A stretch of 64,000 nt of DNA, taken from Actinotalea sp. JY-7876. Lineage in GTDB: Bacteria; Actinomycetota; Actinomycetes; Actinomycetales; Cellulomonadaceae. The position numbers were made by a program, and so were the translations under genes. The stretch lies in the NCBI RefSeq assembly GCF_014042015.1, contig NZ_CP059493.1, positions 3,410,001-3,474,000 on the forward strand, given 5' to 3'. Under the pieces are notes generated by a model. The model was not told where the DNA came from. It did not search any database and saw nothing but the letters and a program-made list of their open reading frames with translations. Shown piece by piece: positions 24,877-32,680 of this stretch (the stretch's first letter is position 1; each line of letters starts with the position of its first letter).

Positions 24877-27137
24877 CCTGCACCCAGCCCGGTTGCACCG
24901 GCACGATCGTCGACGGCTACTGCGACGTCTGCGGCTCCCCGCCCGACGCCGCACCCGCCGCGGCCGCCGGGTCCGGCACCACGCCCGCCCGCGCGGCGGC
25001 CGGCGCCGCCCCGGACGCCGGACCCGCGGGGGCCGACGGCGCGACGTCGACCCGCACGTCCAGCCGCCTCGCCTCGACCGCCATGGGCTCCGCGCGCACG
25101 GGACGGACCACCGGCGTCACCCGGCGCGTCGGCGGCTCGTCCAAGCGCCTGCGCGCCGCGCGCCTCGGCGCCGGCCTGACGACCATCGCGCCCGCACCGC
25201 CGATCGACGCCGCGACGGCGATCATGGCGAACCCCGAGGTGGCCGAGCACAAGCGGTTCTGCCCCTCGTGCGGCGCCGAGGTCGGCCGCTCCGTCGACGG
25301 GCGGCCCGGGCGCACGGAGGGCTTCTGCCCGCAGTGCCGCTCGCCCTACTCGTTCACGCCCAAGCTGAAGCCCGGCGACCTCGTCGGCGGGCAGTACGAG
25401 GTCGCCGGCGCGCTGGCCCACGGCGGGCTGGGCTGGATCTACCTCGCGCGCGACAAGAACGTCTCCGACCGGTGGGTGGTCCTCAAGGGCCTGCTCAACA
25501 CCGGTGACGCCGACGCGCTCGCCGCCGCGATCGCCGAGAGCCAGTTCCTGGCCCAGGTGGAGCACCCGCGCATCGTCGAGATCTACAACTTCGTCACGCA
25601 CGAGGGCGCCGGCTACACCGTCATGGAGTACGTCGGCGGGCACTCCCTCAAGGGCCTGCTCAAGGAGCGCATGGAGGCGGCGGGCGGACGGTACGACCCG
25701 TTCCCCCTCGACCAGGCGATCGCGTACGTGCTCGAGATCCTGCCCGCGTTCGAGTACCTGCACGACCTCGGCCTCGTGTACTGCGACTTCAAGCCGGACA
25801 ACCTCATCCAGATCGGCGACGACGTCAAGCTCATCGACCTCGGCGGCGTGCGCCGGATCGACGACCAGGACTCGGCGATCTACGGCACGGTCGGGTACCA
25901 GGCGCCCGAGGTCGCCGAGATCGGCACGTCGGTCGCCTCCGACATCTACACGCTCGGCCGCACGCTGCTGGTGCTCGCGATGGAGTTCCGCGGGTACCAG
26001 TCGACGTACGTGGCGAGCCTGCCGCCCGTGGACCAGACGCCGCTGTTCCAGCGGTACGACTCCTTCTACCGGCTCGTGGCCAAGGCGTGCGCGCCCGACC
26101 CGGCGGACCGGTTCGCCACCGTGGCCGAGCTCCGCGTCCAGCTCCACGGCGTCCTGCGCGAGGTCGTCGCGATCGACCGCGCCGCGGGCGACACCGACGC
26201 CGCCGCGACCGACGCGGCTCCCTCCCTGCTGTTCCACGGGCCGGACTCGGCGACCGCCGTCGCGGGCTGGCAGGACCTGCCGGCGCTGCGCGTGGACACC
26301 GGCGACCCCCAGACGGGCTGGCTGGCGACGGTCGACGTCCGGGACCCGCAGGCGCGCCTGGTCCAGCTCGAGCGCGCTCCCGAGCGGTCCGCCGAGGTGC
26401 TGCTCGCCATCGCGCGTGCCGCGCTCGACGCCGGCCGCCGCGACCTCGTCTCCAAGGCGGTCGACGAGCTGCTCGCGGCGGACCCGTGGGAGTGGCGGGC
26501 GGTGTGGTTCCAGGGGCTCGCGGCGCTCGCCGCGGGCGACGGCCACGGGGCGCAGGCGTCCTTCAACGCCGTCTACGGGCAGGTGCCGGGCGAGCTCGCG
26601 CCCAAGCTCGCGCTCGCGCTGGCCTGCGAGGCGAGCGGCGAGCCCGAGATCGCCGAGTCCCTCTACGCGACGTGCGCGCGGACCGACGCCGCCTACGTCC
26701 CGCCGTCGGCCTTCGCGATGGCGCGCATCCGGGCCGCGCGCGGCACGGTCCGCGAGGCCGTCGCCGCCCTCGACCTGGTCCCCGCGACGTCGCGCGCGTA
26801 CACCGAGGCGCGGCGCCAGCGCGCCGCCCTGCTCGTCGCGTCCGACGGCGGGCTGCCGGCGCTCGCGGAGGCGATGACGTCGCTGCACGACGTCGGCATC
26901 GACCCCGCCGAGCGCACGCGGCTCACGGCCGGCGCCCTGGAGGCGGCGCTCGCGCACGTCCGCGAGCACGGTCCGCAGAAGGCGGTGACCATCGGGACGT
27001 GGCCCGCCGAGGAGAAGTCGCTGCGCGACGGGCTCGAGCGCACCTACCGCGAGCTCGCGGCGGCGGCGGCCACGCCGGCCGAGCGCATCGCGCTGGTCGA
27101 CGCCGCCAACGGCGTGCGGCGCTGGACGCTGCGGTGA
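24873..27137 (+). CDS. pknG: PknG-type serine/threonine protein kinase with zinc ribbon and TPR domain
   Basis: 754 residues, close to mycobacterial PknG (about 750). A short zinc ribbon comes first (Cys 3, 8, 17, 20; DGYCDVCG). A rubredoxin-like site follows (FCPSCG at about 130 and FCPQC at about 150). The kinase domain runs from about 168 to 430, with Lys205 in VVLKGLL, catalytic Asp305 in YCDFKPDN and a DLG instead of DFG at 322-324, as in PknG. The C-terminal 280 residues are TPR-like helices. PknG is cytosolic and controls 2-oxoglutarate metabolism through FHA protein GarA/OdhI. The extra first ribbon matches ribbons in the phosphatase and FHA genes that follow. Confidence 0.92.
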   Translation: MTCTQPGCTGTIVDGYCDVCGSPPDAAPAAAAGSGTTPARAAAGAAPDAGPAGADGATSTRTSSRLASTAMGSARTGRTTGVTRRVGGSSKRLRAARLGAGLTTIAPAPPIDAATAIMANPEVAEHKRFCPSCGAEVGRSVDGRPGRTEGFCPQCRSPYSFTPKLKPGDLVGGQYEVAGALAHGGLGWIYLARDKNVSDRWVVLKGLLNTGDADALAAAIAESQFLAQVEHPRIVEIYNFVTHEGAGYTVMEYVGGHSLKGLLKERMEAAGGRYDPFPLDQAIAYVLEILPAFEYLHDLGLVYCDFKPDNLIQIGDDVKLIDLGGVRRIDDQDSAIYGTVGYQAPEVAEIGTSVASDIYTLGRTLLVLAMEFRGYQSTYVASLPPVDQTPLFQRYDSFYRLVAKACAPDPADRFATVAELRVQLHGVLREVVAIDRAAGDTDAAATDAAPSLLFHGPDSATAVAGWQDLPALRVDTGDPQTGWLATVDVRDPQARLVQLERAPERSAEVLLAIARAALDAGRRDLVSKAVDELLAADPWEWRAVWFQGLAALAAGDGHGAQASFNAVYGQVPGELAPKLALALACEASGEPEIAESLYATCARTDAAYVPPSAFAMARIRAARGTVREAVAALDLVPATSRAYTEARRQRAALLVASDGGLPALAEAMTSLHDVGIDPAERTRLTAGALEAALAHVREHGPQKAVTIGTWPAEEKSLRDGLERTYRELAAAAATPAERIALVDAANGVRRWTLR

Positions 27138-28288
27138 GCGCGCCGACGACGGACGGTCCCGTGGTCTGCGCCGGCTGCGGCACGGTCGCGCCCCTCGGGG
27201 CCCGCTTCTGCGAGGAGTGCGGGGCCGACCTGCCCCTGGTGGCCGCCCCGCCGCCGCAGCCGGACGTCCGGCGGGAGTCGGCGCCCACGGTGCCGACAGT
27301 CGCGCTCCGCTCCTCCGCCCGCGGCGGGCGCCGGGCGGCGGCGGTCGCACCGCCGGTGACGCGCGCGTGCGCCGAGTGCGGAGGCGACGTCGACGCCGAC
27401 GGCTACTGCACCCAGTGCGGGACCAAGGCGCCGCTGCCGCGCGACCACATGATCGAGCAGCCCCAGCCGTGGGTCGCGTCGGTGAGCGACAGGGGCCGCC
27501 GCCACCACCGCAACGAGGACGCCGCGGCGGTCGACGCCGCGCCCGTGCCCGGGACGTGGGCCGCCCTCGTCGTGTGCGACGGCGTCTCGAGCTCCGAGGC
27601 CTCGGACGTGGCCTCGCTCGCGGCGGCGCGCGCGGCGTGCGACGTGCTCGTGCGCGAGCGCGGCGCCGGTCTGGCGCAGGGCTCAGCGCTCGCCGCGCTC
27701 GCCGCCAAGCGGCTGGCCGCGGCCGGCGCGGCCGCCGCCAAGGCGGTCGAGGAGGTGACGCACGACGAGCACGGCGACAGCCCGCCGTCGTGCACCTTCG
27801 TGGCCGCCGTGCTGGACGGCGAGCGGCTCACGGTCGGCAACGTCGGCGACAGCCGGGCGTACTGGCTGCCCGACGCGGGCGAGCCGGCCGTGCTCACCAC
27901 CGACGACTCGTGGGCCGCCGAGCAGATCGCCGACGGCGTCCCGCAGGCGGACGCCGAGGCGGGCCCGCAGGCCCACGCCATCACGCGCTGGCTCGGCGTC
28001 GACGCGCACGACCAGGTCCCCCGCGTCACCCACCTGACGCTCGACGGCCCGGGCTGGCTGCTGCTGTGCTCGGACGGCCTGTGGAACTACTGCTCGGAGC
28101 CGACGGCGGCGGCGGGCGTGGTCGCTCGGGCCGCGGCGGGAGCGGGCGGCGAACCGCTCGCGACCGCGCAGGCCCTGGTGCGGTGGGCGAACGCGCAGGG
28201 CGGCAAGGACAACATCACCGTCGCGCTGGCGAGGCTCGACACCCCTACGGTTGCGACAGCACGGACCCACGAAGGAGACCCGGCATGA
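27134..28288 (+). CDS. PP2C-type protein phosphatase with two N-terminal zinc ribbons
   Basis: 384 residues. Two zinc ribbons lead: CAGCG with FCEECG (residues 12-29), and CAECGGDVDADGYCTQCG (about 80-97). The PP2C domain starts at SVSDRGRRHHRNEDAAAVD and has VVCDGVSSSE, VGNVGDSRAYWL, LLLCSDGLWNY and GGKDNITVALA, with all metal-binding Asp residues apparent. It should reverse phosphorylation by the PknG encoded just before it; the GTG start overlaps the kinase stop. The second ribbon is very similar to the kinase ribbon. Confidence 0.9.
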   Translation: MSAPTTDGPVVCAGCGTVAPLGARFCEECGADLPLVAAPPPQPDVRRESAPTVPTVALRSSARGGRRAAAVAPPVTRACAECGGDVDADGYCTQCGTKAPLPRDHMIEQPQPWVASVSDRGRRHHRNEDAAAVDAAPVPGTWAALVVCDGVSSSEASDVASLAAARAACDVLVRERGAGLAQGSALAALAAKRLAAAGAAAAKAVEEVTHDEHGDSPPSCTFVAAVLDGERLTVGNVGDSRAYWLPDAGEPAVLTTDDSWAAEQIADGVPQADAEAGPQAHAITRWLGVDAHDQVPRVTHLTLDGPGWLLLCSDGLWNYCSEPTAAAGVVARAAAGAGGEPLATAQALVRWANAQGGKDNITVALARLDTPTVATARTHEGDPA

Positions 28289-29568
28289 CGAGCTTCACCG
28301 CGGCGGTGTACCAGAACGAGTTCCTGGCGGACGGCAGCACGGACGTGCACGCGATCGTCACGGTCGAGTGCAGCGGGGCCGGCCAGGCCGGGCAGAGCGG
28401 CGGCGGGGGCGCGGCCGAGCTGGTCCTCATCGACACCTCCGGCTCGATGGGCCACGAGGGCGTGCGGGCCGCGCAGGAGGCCGCGAACGCCGCGCTCGAC
28501 CAGGTGGTCGAGGGCACGTGGTTCGCGGTCATCGCGGGCAGCCACGTCGCGCGCCTCGTGTACCCGACGGACGTGCGCGAGGGCGCGATGACGCGCATGG
28601 ACCGGCGCACGCGCGAGGAGGCGCGGCGCGCCATCGCGACGCTCGCGCCCGACGGCGGCACGGCCATGGGGACGTGGCTCGAGCTGGCGGCGCGCGTGGC
28701 GACGTCGGTGCCGGGCGTGACGCAGCGCCACGCGATCCTGCTCACCGACGGCAAGAACCAGCACGAGTCGCCGCAGGAGCTGGACGCGCGCCTGCGCTCC
28801 GCGATCGGCGTCTTCCAGTGCGACTGCCGCGGGGTCGGCGCGGCGTGGGAGGTCGGCGAGGTGCGCCGCATCGCGCAGGCGCTCATGGGCACGGTCGACC
28901 TCATCCCGCGGCCGGACCAGATGGCCGCGGAGTTCGCGTCGCTCATGCGGGCGGCGATGAGCCGGGGCGTCGCTGCGGCGGACCTGCGGGTGTGGGCGCC
29001 GCAGGGCGCGCAGGTGCTCTTCGTCCGGCAGGTCTCGCCGTCGGTGGAGGACCTGACGCCGCGCCGGCGCGAGGTCAACCCGCTCACGGGCGCGTACCCG
29101 ACCGGCAGCTGGGGCGACGAGTCGCGCGACTTCCACGTCGCGGTCCGGCTGCCCGCGTCGCGCGCCGTCGGCCAGGAGCAGCTCGCGGCGCGCGTGCAGC
29201 TCGTCGTCGGCGACGAGGTCACCGCCCAGGGCCTGGTCAAGGCGCAGTGGTCGGACAACAGCGAGCTGACGGCGCAGATCAACCCCGAGGTCGCGCACTA
29301 CACGGGCCAGGCCGAGCTCGCCCAGGTCATCCAGGACGGCCTCGCGGCGCGCGCGATGGGCGACGAGCGGACCGCGACGGCGAAGCTCGGGCGCGCCGCA
29401 CAGCTCGCGGCGCAGACGGGCAACGAGGAGGCGACGTCGAAGCTGCGTCGCGTGGTCGAGATCGACGAGCCGGCGACCGGCAAGGTACGGCTCAAGAAGG
29501 ACGTCGCCAAGCTCGACGAGATGGCGCTCGACACGGCCTCGACCAAGACGACGCGGGTGCGCAAGTGA
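28285..29568 (+). CDS. VWA-domain protein of the PknG operon
   Basis: 427 residues, no membrane segment. The VWA domain (about 40-215) has an intact metal site LVLIDTSGSMG and RHAILLTDGKNQHES. Residues 225-350 look like a beta-rich domain (DFHVAVRLPASRAVGQEQ), followed by a helical C-terminus with KLGRAAQLAAQTGNEEAT. Its ATG overlaps the phosphatase stop and has an AAGGAG site at 28272-28277. This architecture occurs beside FHA and PP2C genes in actinomycetes; it could be a phospho-controlled adhesin-like or assembly partner of the AAA+ ATPase. The function is unknown. Confidence 0.85.
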   Translation: MTSFTAAVYQNEFLADGSTDVHAIVTVECSGAGQAGQSGGGGAAELVLIDTSGSMGHEGVRAAQEAANAALDQVVEGTWFAVIAGSHVARLVYPTDVREGAMTRMDRRTREEARRAIATLAPDGGTAMGTWLELAARVATSVPGVTQRHAILLTDGKNQHESPQELDARLRSAIGVFQCDCRGVGAAWEVGEVRRIAQALMGTVDLIPRPDQMAAEFASLMRAAMSRGVAAADLRVWAPQGAQVLFVRQVSPSVEDLTPRRREVNPLTGAYPTGSWGDESRDFHVAVRLPASRAVGQEQLAARVQLVVGDEVTAQGLVKAQWSDNSELTAQINPEVAHYTGQAELAQVIQDGLAARAMGDERTATAKLGRAAQLAAQTGNEEATSKLRRVVEIDEPATGKVRLKKDVAKLDEMALDTASTKTTRVRK

Positions 29569-30467
29569 GCGCGGTCTGCCCCCAGGGGCACACGAGCGCG
29601 TCGACGGACTACTGCGACACCTGCGGCGCGCCGATCGCCGCGGGCGCGGCGGGCGGTGGTGCGGGTGCGGGAGGCGCGGCCCCGGCGCGCCCGGCGGCTC
29701 CCGCGCCGTCGGTGCTGTCGGGCGGGGTCGCGTGCCCCAACTGCCAGACGAACAACGTCGACGGCGCCCTGTTCTGCGAGGCGTGCGGGTACGACTTCAC
29801 GACCGGGGCGCTCCCGCGCGGCAGCGCGCCGGCGGGCAGTCCGGCGGGCGGTTCGGTCGCTGGTCCGGCGGGTGCGCCGGCGGGTGGCGGTGCGCTCGGC
29901 GGTGCGGAGGGCGGTGCCGCGGCCGGTGGTCCGGCTGGTGAGCCGGCTCCGGGTGCGGCGTCGACGGGTGCTCCGGCCGGTGGCGGCTCCGCGGGCGCAG
30001 GGGCGGCCGGCGCGGCGGCGTCGTCGGGCCCCGGGCCTGTCGCGCCCGCCGTCCCGCTCGAGTGGGTCGCCGAGGTGTGGGTGGACCCGGACTGGTACGC
30101 GGAGCAGGACCAGGCCGACCAGCCGTGCCCGTCGCCGGGCCTGCCGACGACGGTGCCGCTGACGGTCCGGTCGCTCCTCGTGGGTCGCGTCTCGCGCAGC
30201 CGGAACATCCACCCGGAGATCGACTGCGGCACCGACGCGGCCGTGAGCCGCCGCCAGGCGCAGCTCACCACCGACGGGTCGCGCTGGTTCGTGGAGGACC
30301 TCCAGTCCTCCAACGGCACGTACGTCGGCTCGGCGGGCGGCCCGCTCCCGACGCAGGCCCTGGTGCCGGGTCAGCGGCGCGAGCTCGCCGAGGACGACCG
30401 CGTCTACGTCGGGGCGTGGACCCGCATCGTCATCCGCAGGGCCACCCCGGAGGAGCGCACCGCCTGA
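29565..30467 (+). CDS. FHA-domain protein with two N-terminal zinc ribbons
   Basis: 300 residues. The first ribbon is CPQGHTSASTDYCDTCG (residues 5-21), the second CPNCQTNNVDGALFCEACG (about 57-75). A long Gly/Ala/Pro linker follows. The FHA domain (about 195-295) has VRSLLVGRVSRSRNIHPEID, then AAVSRRQAQLT and FVEDLQSSNGTYVG, with the phosphothreonine-binding GR, S and N residues in place (SRRQ instead of SRRH). It is the last gene of the operon and should read phosphorylated partners of the upstream kinase. It lacks the N-terminal phosphosite segment of GarA/OdhI, so it is a different reader. Confidence 0.88.
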   Translation: MSAVCPQGHTSASTDYCDTCGAPIAAGAAGGGAGAGGAAPARPAAPAPSVLSGGVACPNCQTNNVDGALFCEACGYDFTTGALPRGSAPAGSPAGGSVAGPAGAPAGGGALGGAEGGAAAGGPAGEPAPGAASTGAPAGGGSAGAGAAGAAASSGPGPVAPAVPLEWVAEVWVDPDWYAEQDQADQPCPSPGLPTTVPLTVRSLLVGRVSRSRNIHPEIDCGTDAAVSRRQAQLTTDGSRWFVEDLQSSNGTYVGSAGGPLPTQALVPGQRRELAEDDRVYVGAWTRIVIRRATPEERTA

Positions 30468-30477
30468 CGCCCCGAGC

Positions 30478-30710
30478 GCGGAGCGTCGTGGCGAGACACA
30501 CCGGCGTGTCCGGGCACCACGCTCCACACGGGCGCACCCACCACGCCACCACCGCACCACCCCATCAGCGCGGAGCGTCGTGGCGAGACACACCGGCGTG
30601 TCCGGGCACCACGCTCCACACGGGCGCACCCCACCACCGCACCACCGCACCAGCCCATCAGTGCGGAGCGTCGTGGCGAGACACACCGGCGTGTCCGGGC
30701 ACCACGCTCC
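30478..30710. repeat. Three tandem copies of a 48-bp hairpin-forming repeat
   Basis: Copies at 30478-30525, 30570-30617 and 30663-30710 are almost identical and spaced 92 and 93 bases; the spacers are also related (ACACGGGCGCACCC then CCACC-rich). Each copy can fold: GGAGC...GTGG with CCAC...GCTCC outside and GACAC-ACCGGC-GTGTC inside. They fill the gap between the convergent FHA and flavoprotein genes. A simple GGTGCCGGTGTTGGTG-type repeat follows at about 30719-30757. The likely role is bidirectional termination or a dispersed REP-like element. Confidence 0.8.
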
Positions 30711-30762
30711 GCGCTGCGGTGCCGGTGCCGGTGTTGGTGCCGGTGTTGGTGATGGGTGGGCG

Positions 30763-32037
30763 TCAGGGGGGCCCGGGGTCGCCCGGATCCGCCGGGCGGG
30801 CCAGCCACGCGAGCGCGCCGTGGGCCGCCGCGACGCCCGTGCTGAACGACGCCTGGAGCAGGTAGCCGCCGGTCGGGGCCTCCCAGTCGAGCATCTCGCC
30901 GGCGACGAACGTGCCCGGCAGCCGCCGCAGCATCAGCGACTCGTCGACCTCCGACCACGCGACCCCACCGGCCGACGAGATGGCACGGTCGATGGGCATC
31001 GTCCCCGTGACCGCGACGGGCACGGCCTTGACCAGCGCTGCCACGGCCGCCGGGTCACTGGGCAGGGCGCCGCCCACGGACTCGCGGAGCAGGGCCGCCG
31101 CCACCGGGTCCAGCCCGAGCGCGCGCCGCAGCGCCGTGGCCGTGGAGTCCTTGGGCCGACGCCGACCCCAGCGCTCCGCCAGCTGGGTGGCGCTGCGGTC
31201 GGGGCGGAGGTCGACCTCGAGCACGCAGCGCCCGTCGGCGTCGAGCGCGTCGCGCACGGCGGCGCCGATCGCGTACACCGGGCCACCCTCGATCCCGCTG
31301 CGGGTCAGCATCGCGTCACCGCGCGCCGTCGCGCCGGACCGCCCCCGCACCGACACCTGCACGTTCTTCACCGGCGACCCGGCGCACCGGTCGGCGAAGC
31401 CGGGCGACCAGACCACGCACAGCCCGACGTTGGCCGCGCGCAGCGGCGTCACCGCGACGCCCCGCTCGGCGAAGGGGCCGACCCAGCCGCCGTCCGCACC
31501 GAGTCGCGGCCAGGACGCCCCGCCCAGGGCGAAGAGCGTGACGTCGGCGGCGGCCACCTCGGTCACCGTGCCGTCGGGGGCGACGAGCCGGAGCCCGTCC
31601 CCGTCGGTCCACCCGGTCCAGCGCCGGCGCCGCTCGATGCGCACCCCGAGGTCGGCCAGCCGCGCCAGCCAGGCCCGGACCAGCGGCGTCGCACGAAAGG
31701 AGCGCGGGAACACGCGCCCGCTCGACCCGACGAAGGTCTCCTCGCCGAGCCCGGCGCACCACGCGCGCAGGTCCTGGGGACCGAACGCCTCGAGCATCGG
31801 GCGCAGGCGGTCCGCGGCCGCGCCGTAGCGGGCCACGAACCGCTCGGCGGGCTCGGTGTGGGTGAGGTTGAGCCCGCCGTGACCGGCCAGCATGAACTTG
31901 CGCGCCACCGACGGCATCGCGTCGTACACCGTGACGGCCACCCCCGCCTCCGCGAGGCGCTCGGCGGCGATCAGCCCGGCCGGCCCCCCGCCGACGACGG
32001 TCGCGGTCCTGCCCCGGACGACGTCGGCCGCGGTCAC
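30763..32037 (-). CDS. BaiN/TIGR03862-type NAD(P)/FAD-dependent oxidoreductase
   Basis: 424 residues. An N-terminal FAD site ATVVGGGPAGLIAAERLAEA is followed by the family signature KFMLAGHGGLNLTHTEP and FVGSSGRVFPRSFRATPLVR. Near the C-terminus are ISSAGGVAWSEVDESLMLRR and GEMLDWEAPTGGYLLQASFS, all typical of the HI0933-like flavoprotein family. The substrate is unknown. GTG 32037 was chosen because the FAD motif follows about a dozen residues later and the length fits the family; the sequence further upstream does not look coding. Confidence 0.88.
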   Translation of the reverse strand: MTAADVVRGRTATVVGGGPAGLIAAERLAEAGVAVTVYDAMPSVARKFMLAGHGGLNLTHTEPAERFVARYGAAADRLRPMLEAFGPQDLRAWCAGLGEETFVGSSGRVFPRSFRATPLVRAWLARLADLGVRIERRRRWTGWTDGDGLRLVAPDGTVTEVAAADVTLFALGGASWPRLGADGGWVGPFAERGVAVTPLRAANVGLCVVWSPGFADRCAGSPVKNVQVSVRGRSGATARGDAMLTRSGIEGGPVYAIGAAVRDALDADGRCVLEVDLRPDRSATQLAERWGRRRPKDSTATALRRALGLDPVAAALLRESVGGALPSDPAAVAALVKAVPVAVTGTMPIDRAISSAGGVAWSEVDESLMLRRLPGTFVAGEMLDWEAPTGGYLLQASFSTGVAAAHGALAWLARPADPGDPGPP

Positions 32038-32180
32038 CGGGGTGTCCGCACGGGTGCGACGCGGGAGGGCATCCCGCGACGGTAGTCGAGGCCGGCGCCG
32101 CCGTGCCCCGCCGCCCGGCCCGACGGCGAGCTCGGCGAGCCCCCGGAGGTCCGCGGCGGCGGTGTGGGAGCCTACGGGGC

Positions 32181-32579
32181 GTGCGACACGGATCGAGGGT
32201 GCCCCTGCCGGGCCGGACGCGAGCCCGACGACGTCGTCGGGGCCCGGTGCTCGCGCCGCTCGCGGTGACGCTGCTCGCCCTCGCGGCGGGCTGCGCGGCG
32301 TCCGACCCACCGTCCGGTCCACCGCCGGAGCACGAGATCCCCTCGCTCGGGCCCGACCAGGTCTGGGTCGTCGCGATCTCCGACCCCCGCGGCGACCTGG
32401 GCGACTGCGCGCAGGACGCGGCCGTCGCACAGGCCCTCATGACGACGGACGAGCCGGCCTCGCACATCTCGATGGTGCTCGTCGCCGAGGCGACACAGGC
32501 CGACGTCGAGCGCGTCCTGACGTGCGTCGACGACGCACTGACGAGCGGCGACGTGACCGTCACCACCACGCCGGGCTGA
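32181..32579 (+). CDS. Small lipoprotein, 132 residues
   Basis: An Arg-rich N-terminus is followed by a hydrophobic stretch LAPLAVTLLALAAGC with a lipobox, then a short mature domain: GPDQVWVVAISDPRGDLGDC, ASHISMVLVAEATQADVERV and LTCVDDALTSGD. Two Cys (in GDC and LTC) may form a disulfide. The domain resembles small DUF-type periplasmic folds but I cannot name it. The start is GTG 32181 or GTG 32199. It is divergent from the flavoprotein gene. Confidence 0.65.
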   Translation: MRHGSRVPLPGRTRARRRRRGPVLAPLAVTLLALAAGCAASDPPSGPPPEHEIPSLGPDQVWVVAISDPRGDLGDCAQDAAVAQALMTTDEPASHISMVLVAEATQADVERVLTCVDDALTSGDVTVTTTPG

Positions 32580-32600
32580 CCGCTTCGCGGCGGGACCGCC

Positions 32601-32606
32601 TAGACT
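32601..32606 (+). promoter_or_regulatory. Possible -10 element of the MFS gene
   Basis: TAGACT (32601-32606) lies 74 bases before the start codon; CTGACC at 32576-32581 could be a -35 box with a rather long 19-base spacer. Transcription from here would include the leader hairpin at 32633-32680. Confidence 0.4.
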
Positions 32607-32632
32607 GGCAGCGCTAAGTGGGCAGTTCCGTG

Positions 32633-32680
32633 TGTGGGGTCGGGCGCACGGGTACTCGACGTACCCGGAGACACCCCACA
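32633..32680 (+). promoter_or_regulatory. Leader hairpin reaching the start codon of the MFS gene
   Basis: TGTGGGGT (32633-32640) pairs with ACCCCACA (32673-32680), whose last A is the A of the ATG. Inside, GGGTAC (32650-32655) pairs with GTACCC (32661-32666). The GGAG ribosome site (32667-32670) lies in the internal loop. The fold could control translation of the transporter. Confidence 0.5.

Noticed and set aside
30478-30710. Possible CRISPR array
   Set aside because: Only three copies; repeats are longer than CRISPR repeats, the spacers resemble each other, and no cas gene is near.
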